The notes under the pieces were generated by a model. That model was not told the origin of the DNA. It did no database searches and was given only the letters and a program-made list of their open reading frames with translations. A stretch of 64,000 nucleotides of DNA from Pachypanchax playfairii. Taxonomy: Eukaryota; Chordata; Actinopteri; Cyprinodontiformes; Aplocheilidae. Positions 55,938 to 64,000 of the stretch are shown here, in pieces. Position numbers and translations under genes: made by a program. Position 1 is the stretch's first letter. Each line of letters begins with the position of its first letter. The stretch covers positions 2,819,147 through 2,883,146 of the forward strand of contig SSNP01000029.1 of assembly GCA_006937955.1 (NCBI GenBank), written 5' to 3'.

Positions 55938-57850
55938 TTTGCAGGTAAGGCGAGTGATGCATATGTCCTTCAGGGAGGGGAGTGATGCACCAATGATTGA
56001 CTGTCTTCACTATGCGCTGCAGGGCTCCCCTGTTGTACAGCTCCCGCCCCACATCAGGATGCAACTAGAGAGGATGTTCTCAATGGTTCCTCTGTAGAAT
56101 GTGGTCATGATGGATAGTGGAGCACCTGCCTGCTTGTTTTTGCACAGGAAATAGAGGCACTACTGGGCTTTCTATGCCAGTGAAGCCATGTTGCTGGTCC
56201 AGGAGAGGTACTGATGTGCACCCCAAGGAATTTGGTGCTGCTCTCTCCACAGCAACACCATCAATGGTCAGTGGCACGTGTTGAGTGGTGTCTCTCTGCA
56301 AGTTAACAACAACCTCCTTCGTCTTACTGAAATTTAGAAGGAGTTTGTTACCTTGACCAAGGAGGTAATGTTTTCATCAGGGTTTGTCTGTCTGTATGTT
56401 AGCAGGATAACTCAAAAACGAATACGCGTATTTTGATGAAATTTCCAGGAGAGGTCAGAAACAACCCAACAAACAATTGATTAGATTTTGGGGGTGATCC
56501 GGATTACCGCCTGGATCCAGAATTTCTCTTTAAAGATATGGACATAGTACTTTCTACAGTATGTCCACTTGATGGAGGTCTGCGTTCTACGAGTGCTTTT
56601 CTAGTTGTTTTTGCACCACGTGGTCTGAAGAGCAACCTCTTTTATGTAGCGAGTCTCATCACCCTTAGTGAGACCCACCAGAGTTGTGTCATTCACAAAC
56701 TTCAGCGGGTGATATGTGCTGTAGGTTGTTTTGCAGTGATGTATTAGCAGGGTTAAGAGCAGAAGACTGAGCACACAGGTTTGGGGAGCTCCTGTATTCA
56801 GTGTAATGATGCTCAAGGTGTTATTGCAGACGTGTACTGCTTGTGGTATCTGACTGAAGAAATCCAGCAGCCAGTTGCAGAGGGAGGTACTGAAGCTCAG
56901 TTTGTCAAATTTGCACATGAGTTGTGTTATTATGTTGTTGAATGTTAAACTGAACTCCATAAACAGCATTCTCATGTTTGTCTTTCTTGTCCAGGTAGGT
57001 GAGGGATGGGTGGAGGACAAAGCAGATTGCATTCTCTGTGGATTGTTTTGCTCAGTATGCAAACTGTAAGGGATCCAGGGGGGATTTGATGTGTGACATG
57101 GCTAGCCATTCTAAGCCCTTCATGATGATGGGCATCAGTCCCACAGAACGGTAGTCATTGAAACAGCATGAAGAGGATTTCTTTGGCACAGGTACGATCG
57201 TGGTGGATAAAACAAAAGCTTGACTCAGAGCGGTATCAAAGATGTGTCAAAGATGTCTGTGATGACCTCTTTTAGCTCCTCTGCGCAGTCCTTCAGTACA
57301 TGGTCAGGGATGTTATTTGGACCTCCTGCCTTGCGGGTGTTGTTGGCACAGACTGTCCTCTTCATGCTAGGAGACCGGCACAGAGTCCAGATGCGGGGAG
57401 GGGGTGGTATTTTCTGTGGGCATGTATCATTTGTGCTTCAAAGCATACAAAGAAGCTGTTCAGGTTGTTGAGCAGAGAGGTGCTGCTCTCGCAGCTCTGT
57501 AGTCTGTGATGGCCAGAAGACCTTGCCATGAGCTCTGGGCATCTCTGCTGTCCTTAAAGTGGGAGGTTATCTTATACTTGTACTTTTGTTTTGCTTTCCT
57601 GATGCCCCGAGACAGGTTGGTTTCTGAGGGCAGATTCATCCCCAGCTCTGAAAGCAATGTCTCTTGCCCTCAGTAGTCTATGGACATCCCCTGTCAGCCA
57701 TGGCTTCTGGTTAGCCCGAGTGATGATGTTTTTTGTCTGGGTAACATTATCAATGCACTCAGTGATCTAAGAGGTCACAGTGTCCATGTACTCCTCAATG
57801 TCTATATGGTTATTGTAACTGGCTGCCTGCTTAACACTGGCAGCCCTAAA
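55938..57850 (-). mobile_element. jockey/Rex-type LINE, 5' part (continues at 49455)
   Basis: On the - strand, from right to left: NQKPWLTGDVHRLLRARDIA and RKAKQKYKYKITSHF (57730-57560), a linker with RRSK-like text (57330), SCFNDYRSVGLMPIIMKGLE (57170-57110), then the reverse transcriptase FMEFSLTFNNIITQL, LCNWLLDFFSQIPQAVHV, LNTGAPQTCVLSLLLLTLL and KFVNDTTLVGL (56960-56640). The thumb region follows (HVPLTIDGVAVERA; GTIENILSSCI, 56290-56050). Many frame breaks. A foreign block of about 200 bp (56345-56560) interrupts it. Confidence 0.75.
56345..56560 (+). repeat. inserted interspersed repeat in the LINE
   Basis: TTTGTCTGTCTGTATGTTAG, AACTCAAAAACGAATACGCG, TTTTGATGAAATTTCCAGGA and GGTGATCCGGATTACCGCC. 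I recognise this wording as a common fish repeat but cannot name the family. The LINE reading is lost across it. Confidence 0.5.
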
Positions 57851-57879
57851 TGCTACAAATATTTTCATATAATCACTCC

Positions 57880-58150
57880 CTGGGTTCACTAAATGTTAGT
57901 GAAAATCCCTGCAGACTGCTTTCGTTCTTATACTTTTAATATGCAAATAAACCAATTTGACTGTCTCATTTCAAAAACTTGGTTTAACGTCTCTTTTCAT
58001 CCTCTCTGTTGATTTAATTTGTTTCGTTTTCGGTATTTTTGACAGTCCATTTCACCTACGCTGTTCACATGAACTGATGTAGTGTTTTAATAGCGTCATT
58101 TCTTAACTCATTTTACTTTGACTACTTTCTTTCCCTTCTATGCAGATCAC
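57880..58150 (+). repeat. outer repeat R3, uninterrupted copy
   Basis: CCCTGGGTTCACTAAATGTT to TTCCCTTCTATGCAGATCACC. Matches 32805-32944 joined to 33925-34055, without the 0.98-kb element found there. Confidence 0.65.
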
Positions 58151-58156
58151 CACCAA

Positions 58157-59253
58157 AGTTGGGGAAGTTACTCCAAAAACGTTACTAGGTACACATTTCA
58201 AGTTATTTTTCAAAAAAGTAATATGTGACAATACTTAGTTTCTCATTTCTGAAAGTAAGTTATTTACACCACTTTCTGATTACTTTTGCACCCAAAAAGT
58301 GACCAGCAATATTGTTTTCTTTCAATAATGGCACTGAAGATCATTTTGACACCCTTCTTTAATAAAAGTTATGAAAAAAGCACAAACAGCTGTGCAATAA
58401 ATAATTGTAAACTTGTGACCTCAAGTTACACATTTAACAATTTCAAAATAAAGCTTTAACTGAGTAGGCTGTCGAACAAATAGTAGTGCTAAGGTGAACT
58501 TTTGCAAATTACAAATAAAAAGACAGCTGTCAATAGTTATGATAACTTCGCAATAATACAAAGGAGTATTTGTAGGCAAAATATTTTGGGTAAATTTCCA
58601 CCCATAAAACTCCGATTTTGAGATTATATTCACACTTTTTCCAGGAAAAAAATTCTCATATTCTCTTATATAGAAAAGCCACAAATTTGCAAAAGAAAAC
58701 TCAGAAATTTCCATGATTAGAGGCATAGATTTTCTTTATTTAAAGTAAGATATTTTCTGACATTGTAAAGTCAGAAATTGCCATGAAGGCATCGAGCTGG
58801 AGAGGCTGTGAGGAAGAAGCTGCAACATGGCTGCATCAAGTAGCCAAGGTCTTGTTATGTTGCTATAATTAGTGTTGCACACTTGCAGAAAGGTCAATGT
58901 GACCAGCTTGATGCAGCATGTTGCAGCTTCTTCTGTACAGTCTTTACCATTTGAGGCATTCATGGCAACATCTGAACCCGGTAAATTTGTTCTGATCCTG
59001 GGGGAAAAATACACATGAACTCCTCCACCTCTGCCATGTTATTCTTTGTGCTTCCCTCCACGTGATTGCGTACATGCTGTAGCAACGTCATCGCATATGG
59101 AAACAAAAGCATTCTCCAAGGTCTCTTCTCCCAATTGATTGTAACGCAAGAAACAAATGTAGGTTTCTCTTCTTAAAGAGTAATATATTACAGATGTTAC
59201 CCAAGTAATGCTTTACAATACTGCATTATCAATATTTGCAATGTTATTACACA
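58157..59253. repeat. unclassified DNA-transposon-like repeat
   Basis: Left edge TTGGGGAAGTTACTCCAAAA; near the right edge TAATATATTACAGATGTTAC then CCAAGTAATGCTTTACAATA. GTTACTT/AAGTAAC words at both ends fit the common fish repeat starting TTGGGxAAGTTACT. An inner near-palindrome (GAAGAAGCTGCAACATG at 58812; CATGTTGCAGCTTCTTC at 58917) adds structure. There is no gene. The right terminus runs into rDNA. Confidence 0.45.
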
Positions 59254-59347
59254 TTACACACCGCCTGTCGCTACTACTGATTGAATGGTTTAGTGAGGTC
59301 CTCGGATCGGCCCCACTGGGGTTAGCCACGGCCCTGGCGGAACGCCA

Positions 59348-59379
<32 letters not shown>

Positions 59380-59429
59380 CTAAAAGTCATAACAAGGTTT
59401 CCTTAGGTGCACCTGCGGAAGGATCATTA
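59254..59429 (+). rRNA. 18S rRNA 3'-end fragment (displaced pseudogene)
   Basis: Reads TTACACACCGCCTGTCGC, TGGTTTAGTGAGGTCCTCGG, GACGATCAAACTTGACTATC and GTGCACCTGCGGAAGGATCA then TTA, the universal 3' end of eukaryotic 18S rRNA (helices 44 and 45). It has several substitutions at positions invariant in working rRNA: AACTAAAAGTCAT for AAGTAAAAGTCGT and CCTTAGGTGCACC for CCGTAGGTGAACC. The first about 1.7 kb of 18S is absent. It is a decayed fragment outside the rDNA array. Confidence 0.93.
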
Positions 59430-59575
59430 CCGAGAGGCATGGCTTAGGGCCTGGAAACCCTGAAGGCTGCGCAGCAGATGCACCGGACTTTCTGGTTCAG
59501 ACGCTCGTGTGAGGCCCCGCACTAGCGCTTGTGCCCCCTGTGGAGGGAGGAGTGGGCTTGGCAGCCAGGTTGCTT
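59430..59575 (+). other. ITS1 fragment following the 18S end
   Basis: Immediately after the mature 18S end, GC-rich CCGAGAGGCATGGCTTAGGG to CTTGTGCCCCCTGTGGAGGG has the position and composition of ITS1. Because ITS1 is removed from mature rRNA, its presence points to a DNA-level copy or a precursor RNA, not mature rRNA. Confidence 0.7.
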
Positions 59576-60560
59576 TATAAAAGCGCCTTTCGCAGATAGA
59601 AATCACAAAGCACTGTACAAACATCAAGATACAAATACAAAATACAGGAAATGCAAATAATACATATAAAACGCATCAACACAAGGCTTTCAGAGGGCTT
59701 GAAAGAACAATACAGCTGGATGTCGTCAGCAAAAAGATAGTAGGAAACATGATCAGCAAACTCCAGTATGAACTTTTCTTCAGGAAGACTGTAAAGCAAG
59801 AACAGAACCGGGCCCAAAACAGAGCCGTGGGGAACTCTATACAACAATTCAGCAGAGTCGGACAAGATCTGGTTGGCTAAGATACTACAGCTTCTACCAG
59901 ATAAATAAGAGGAGAACCAAGGCAGGACAGAACCTGACATCCCAAATAAATCTCAGAGTCTAGTCAACAAGATCTTATAAGCGACAGAATGAAATGCTGA
60001 AGAGAGGTCTAACAGGACCAGAACAGTGTATTTCCCCGAGTCTGAAGACATCATAATACGGTGGTGCTTACGAAAATCAGACTGAAATGTGTCAAATATA
60101 TTGTGATTCTGTAAAAAGGAAACTAGTGTTAAGATACCACTTTCTCCAAGACATTAGACATGAATGGCAGTTTTGAGATTGGCCTAAAGTTTTTTGGATC
60201 TGTTGGGTCTAGATTTGTTTTTTGTGAAGTGGCTCCATAAAAGCATATTTAAAACCACTGGGAAAAACACCAGTAGAAAGTGACAGGTTAATCAATTTGG
60301 TGACCCAAGGATCAAAGACATCAAACACTTTTAAAAAGAGTTTACATGGTAAAAAGTCAGAAGGGCAAAAGGACGGCTTCATTGTGGAGACCAGCGCGGA
60401 GATATCATCCTGTGTTACAGGTGTAAATGAAGACGAGCTGGAAGTTTGGCCTTAATGTCCTGAATTTTGCCAATAGGGCAGTTAAGAAATTTGTTGCTTT
60501 CAGCTTTGCTAAACACAGGTGTAAGAGGAGTCACACGATTTACAATACAGTCGACCAAAA
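59576..60560 (-). mobile_element. LINE fragment, - strand
   Basis: 3' end at 59576 (GGCGCTTTATAAA on the - strand); upstream, the reverse transcriptase SGSVLPWFSSYLSGRS, VPHGSVLGPVLFLLYSLP and YYLFADDIQLYCSFKPSES (59940-59680), then further degraded RT with SSAF-like text near 60020. Frameshifts present. Its 3' end meets the ITS1 fragment tail-to-tail with no spacer. Confidence 0.75.
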
Positions 60561-60574
60561 AAACAAACTAAAAC

Positions 60575-60929
60575 ACTCTTAGATCCGCCCGCTAATCAGG
60601 CTGATTAGCCTCCAGCCCTGCTGATCACCTGAACCAGGATAGAAGGGAAGTCTCACCTGCTCCTCGTTCACCTGTTCCTCACTCAGTCATTGTACCTATG
60701 TTCCTGACAAGAGCTCCAGATCTTCTCGTCATTTGTCATTGACCCTTATTCAGAGACTGACCCGATCTCACCGCCATCCACTGATCCTGCTCGTCATCCT
60801 GAAGTAAGCTCATCGTGCTGCTCCGGCATGATGCGCCATCCTCCTCACTGGCTCCCGTTCCTGTTTGAGTTGTGCAAATAAATAACTGTTTTGTACACAC
60901 AATCCTGCCTGCCGTGTGTCCTTCCTGAC
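60575..60929 (+). repeat. possible LTR fragment, + strand
   Basis: Ends AATAAATAACTGTTTTGTAC then CCTGCCTGCCGTGTGTCCTT and CCTGACA, which resembles an LTR R-U5 end with a poly(A) signal. The beginning is not clear and no duplication was found. Confidence 0.35.
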
Positions 60930-60977
60930 AATTGAGAATCACCTGGAGCAAAAAGACATATTCATACTTGCCTTATG

Positions 60978-61692
60978 TGTCATGGACTCAGGGAGGTGTT
61001 TGATCCACATGCAGACTCACACGGACAACGGTTTGGGTGAAAAGTGAAAACAGGTTTATTTACAAATTACAGTGGTAGGGAAATGTGCAAAGTGCTGGAA
61101 CTCGAGAGACCTAGTTCTGCGGGAGAGAGGAACAGTTGGTGGGAGTCCAGAGGTGCAACAGGGGAATGTGCGTAGATGGATAGGAGAACTCACGGTGAGG
61201 CAGGATGATGAACGGCGCAAGGGGGAGACGGTGCAGTGAGGCGATGGTGCTAAGTGATCCAGGGATGTGCGTCGAGTGAGCAGGTGCCAGAGAGCGGACA
61301 GGCAGGTGGAGGGGGCTGGGGCACAGGTTGATGAGGCCAGGGAGGACAAGACAAAGGAACACAAGCACAGAGTGAGCGGCAGCGTTGAGATGTAATCCTG
61401 GGGATGAACAGGTTACTTCACAAAAATGCAGCGCTGTATAAATACACAAAAATACTTCTAAGAATGTTTACTCAAGGAGACTCGAAAGAGTGGCTCTGTA
61501 GTTACCAACTAGGTTAACAACCAGGTGATGAATGATCGTCAGCCCGGGGTTTAAAAACGCTGCCTTTCCTCATCAACCATAACGTCCTCCAGCCGTGCGT
61601 AATTGCCTGCTCCAACTCTCCAGCGCAGATCCTAGATCTGGGAAGATGACTCACTCGACACAAAACACAGACACAGCTCACAGACCCTGACA
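60978..61692 (-). mobile_element. solo LTR of a gypsy-type element
   Basis: 715 bp, on the - strand TGTCAGGGTCTGTGAG ... GAGTCCATGACA, with TG/CA ends and TGTCA/TGACA inverted tips. The 5-bp duplication TTATG is perfect (60973-60977 and 61693-61697). A poly(A) signal AATAAA occurs at GTAAATAAACCTG (- strand, about 61055). No internal retroelement sequence adjoins, so this is a solo LTR formed by LTR-LTR recombination. Confidence 0.88.
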
Positions 61693-61796
61693 TTATGAGT
61701 GTCAAACAACACATATTTGTATCATGTTTCATTTAACAAATTTATAATACTTTTAAATGTTTTATTAAGTTGTGAGTGTGTCAGGGGCACTTTAAT

Positions 61797-62060
61797 AACC
61801 TTTGAGTTTATACTGATGGAAAATATAATTACTAAAAGATGTTTATCAGAAAAGTCTGTAACTAAATTTTAAAAAATCTATACTATTTTCTTCAATCCCA
61901 CCAATAAGGGCTCTTTCTTACTGATCTTGCTGATAATGTTACAGCTTTAATGTGAACTTCATTAGACAATGTTGCTCCTCTGAAAATGAAGGTAATCAGT
62001 CAAAGTAGGCTCCTTCAGAGCTGCGTACTTTAAAAAGGACTTCAAAGAAAATGGTGTTTC
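61797..62060 (+). mobile_element. LINE ORF2 fragment (family of 45480-49230)
   Basis: AACCTTTGAGTTTATACTGA, AGATGTTTATCAGAAAAG, GTTGCTCCTCTGAAAATG and TCAGAGCTGCGTACTTTAAA correspond to 46708-47030 in order, with internal deletions. It is cut at 62061 by the gypsy LTR. Confidence 0.8.
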
Positions 62061-62784
62061 TGTCACGGGCTCTGACAGTTTGTTGACCCACATGCCGGAC
62101 TCAGACTCAGACACAGAATGTTCGGTGCAAAAGTGAACGGATTTATTTACATGTGGTAACGTGAACATCAATATATATATACAGTGGATAATGTGCTCGG
62201 TGATCTGGTGCGTCAGGTGGATCTCAGGACTGTAAGGGGAGAGGAGAGTTAGTGCTCGAGCCGGTAGATGAGAGCAGGAGATATTGCAGGGTAATGAGGA
62301 GGAGGAGTGACTCACAGAGTTCGCAGCGGTAATGCTCGGGAGGAGGACAGGTCCAGTGCGGTGCTGTGCGGGAGGTGGTGAGTCCAGGTCGGGTGAGAAC
62401 GCTGGAGGGAGGTAGTGCAGGTTCCAGGAGATCAGGCGCTGGACACAGAAGGATCCTCGGACACACAAGGAGCAGGGTGACGATAATCCTGGAGACAGCA
62501 GGTTAATCGAACACAAGAAAAACTCTTTCAAAAGGCACACAAGAAAACTCGGAATTATCACTAGGAATGAATCACTAGGAGAGCACATAGAAGCTACCAT
62601 ATAGGTTAACAACCAGGCGCTGAATGAACGTCTGCCTTGTCCTTAAGTAGCACCCTGCTCCTCATCAGCTCTGATCTCCACCAGGTGTAATCAATCTACC
62701 TCGCGCTCCAGCGTAGCTTCAATCTGCAAGCAGATGACTCACCCGACACAGAAATGCACAGCACATAATACACTGAACCTGACA
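62061..62784 (-). repeat. 3' LTR of the Ty3/gypsy element
   Basis: 724 bp, on the - strand TGTCAGGTTCAGTG ... GAGCCCGTGACA, with TGTCA/TGACA tips. It follows the polypurine tract GAGGGGGAGG (62788-62797) that overlaps the polyprotein stop. It contains an AATAAA (- strand GTAAATAAATCCG, about 62145) and a short (TA)n near 62175. It differs in sequence from the solo LTR at 60978. The matching 5' LTR would lie beyond the right edge. Confidence 0.88.
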
Positions 62785-62795
62785 TTACCTCCCCC

Positions 62796-64000
62796 TCAAC
62801 GACCGCCACCTGGCGGTACGGCACGAGATGCCTCAAAATCCCTGATGAGCTGGGGATCCTGTATAAAGGAGGCCGGCACCCAGGAGCGATCTTCTGGTCC
62901 GTAGCCCTCCCAGGCTACCAGGAACTGCCGGCCCCTTCCTCGTCGTCGCACGTCCAACAGACGATCCACGGTGTAGACGAGTTGGCCATCAACCACACGG
63001 GCGGGAGGGGGGGGAGCGGACGGAGGACACAAGGGGCTAGAACTCACAGGTTTGATGAGAGAGACATGAAAAACAGGGTGGATCCGCATAGAAGCGGGCA
63101 GGCGGAGTTTAACTGTGGAGGGACCAGGGACAGACAGGATCTCAAAAGGACCAATATAACGGGGTGCCAGTTTCTTGTGGGTGTGTTTGAGATGAATGTC
63201 ACGGGTGGAAAGCCATACCTGTTGCCCGACAGTGTAGGTGGGCGCCGGGAGGCGCCGCCGGTTGGCCACCCTGCAATTTTGTTCCTTGGTGCGTTCCAAG
63301 GCAGCCACCGTCTGCGCCCAGGCGCGCCTACACCGCCTGACATGGGAGTGGACGGACTGATGGGTAGGTGAATTATTCTCGGAGGGCAGCAGGGGGGGCT
63401 GATAACCTAGAGATATTTCAAAGGGTGATTTATTTGTAGCAGAAGACACATGCATATTATGCGCGTATTCGACCCATGGCAGATGTTCACTCCAGGTGGA
63501 GGGATCGTTCGAACACACACAGCGCAGCGCGGCCTCCAGCTCCTGATTCATCCGCTCTGTCTGACCATTGGTCTGCGGATGAAATCCGGAGCTGAGGACC
63601 ACGCGCGCCCCGAGTGCCGAAAAGAACTCCCTCCATACCTGGGAAATAAACTGGGGGCCCCTGTCTGACAGTACTTCGACAGGGAGCCCATGGAGCCGAA
63701 ACACATGCTTAACCAGAAGCCGGGCAGTCTCTAAGGCAGAGGGCAGTCTCTTAAGGGGAATGAGATGACAAGCCTTGGAAAAACGGTCAATCACTGTTAA
63801 AATCACTGAAAACCCTTTACTGACCGGCAGCCCGGTCACGAAGTCCAGGGCTATGTGGGACCAGGGTCTGCCGGGGGTCTCGAGGGGCTGGAGCAGTCCG
63901 TGGGGATGTTGGTTGGAGGTCTTATTGCGCGCACACGCCTGGCAAGCCTGGACGTATTCCTTGATGTCTCTGTACATGGACGGCCACCAGAAGGACCGCC
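62796..64000 (-). CDS. Ty3/gypsy (chromovirus-type) polyprotein, integrase and chromodomain, partial
   Basis: The frame is open from the right edge (last full codon 63996-63998) to TGA at 62796-62798; gag, protease, RT and RNase H lie outside the window. It begins in the integrase zinc finger tail (CQACARNK). Counting from the Met at 63977, the D,D-35-E triad is D45 (ALDFVTGLP), D105 (LSDRGPQF) and E141 (GQTERMNQ). Then come the GPFEILSV-type C-terminal domain and a chromodomain (YTVDRLLDV, FLVAWEGYGPEDRSWVP) that in this group steers integration to certain chromatin. There is no frameshift or stop in the visible 400 codons, and the polypurine tract and LTR follow directly. It may be young; whether the whole element is intact cannot be told here. 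Confidence 0.93.
   Translation of the reverse strand, partial: RSFWWPSMYRDIKEYVQACQACARNKTSNQHPHGLLQPLETPGRPWSHIALDFVTGLPVSKGFSVILTVIDRFSKACHLIPLKRLPSALETARLLVKHVFRLHGLPVEVLSDRGPQFISQVWREFFSALGARVVLSSGFHPQTNGQTERMNQELEAALRCVCSNDPSTWSEHLPWVEYAHNMHVSSATNKSPFEISLGYQPPLLPSENNSPTHQSVHSHVRRCRRAWAQTVAALERTKEQNCRVANRRRLPAPTYTVGQQVWLSTRDIHLKHTHKKLAPRYIGPFEILSVPGPSTVKLRLPASMRIHPVFHVSLIKPVSSSPLCPPSAPPPPARVVDGQLVYTVDRLLDVRRRGRGRQFLVAWEGYGPEDRSWVPASFIQDPQLIRDFEASRAVPPGGGR

Noticed and set aside
61056..61449. Two - strand frames of about 100 codons
   Set aside because: Both lie in the solo LTR and contain no recognisable protein motif.
61962..62612. 216-codon - strand frame
   Set aside because: It lies in the gypsy LTR (62061-62784), which is noncoding; composition gives a chance open frame.
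1..64000. CRISPR arrays, operons, prophage or toxin-antitoxin systems
   Set aside because: The window is vertebrate nuclear DNA with spliced genes and eukaryotic transposons; no spaced direct-repeat array was seen.

Overview
This is a stretch of vertebrate nuclear DNA, almost certainly from a ray-finned (teleost, probably percomorph) fish. The only host protein-coding gene I can identify with confidence is the 3' half of a neuroligin 1 gene (nlgn1) on the + strand. Five coding exons (58-419, 3284-3444, 14011-14167, 15757-15834, 17414-18016) join in frame into 452 complete codons plus stop. They cover the C-terminal half of the cholinesterase-like domain, the stalk, the transmembrane helix and the cytoplasmic tail, which ends in the PDZ ligand TTRV. 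Splice sites are GT-AG throughout. The teleost assignment rests on the mobile-element set: Tc1 and DD36E transposons, L2/CR1/Rex-like LINEs, tRNA-derived SINEs, Harbinger and hAT elements, and a chromodomain Ty3/gypsy element.

Layout. 1-18.3 kb: nlgn1 exons, with introns carrying a Harbinger element (TTA duplication), a Tc1-type MITE, an unidentified TIR element, a complete 1602-bp Tc1 element, a pogo/Tigger-like MITE and a hAT MITE (8-bp duplication). 18.3-30.9 kb: intergenic DNA with few elements, a possible broken gene on the - strand at 21.1-21.7 kb, a Tigger-like element, a Tc1 relic with a LINE inserted in it, and a SINE inserted in a LINE. 30.9-45 kb: a truncated L2 LINE, a second 1602-bp Tc1 copy, two nearly identical 1221-bp DD36E transposons (one with an intact 346-codon transposase), two SINE families, and a decayed tandem repeat carrying RFX X-box-like palindromes. 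45.5-60.5 kb: a LINE graveyard with a five-family nest. A - strand LINE is split by a TIR element, which is split by a hAT element with a perfect 8-bp duplication. That hAT is itself interrupted by a second hAT (another perfect 8-bp duplication) and by an L2 LINE. The only assembly gap (517 N) lies inside the L2. 59.25-59.57 kb: a displaced fragment of 18S rRNA 3' end plus ITS1. 60.5-64 kb: a solo LTR with a perfect 5-bp duplication, then the 3' LTR and integrase-chromodomain end of a Ty3/gypsy element running off the right edge.

Nothing here works as an operon or multi-gene system. The biological interest is an apparently intron-richer neuroligin 1 gene than the mammalian layout I remember, a readable order of transposon insertions with occupied/empty site pairs inside one window, a possibly still active DD36E transposon, and a few unexplained sequences (21.1-21.7 kb reading frame, X-box repeat, rDNA fragment). 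Family names come from motif recognition by eye; no database search was run.
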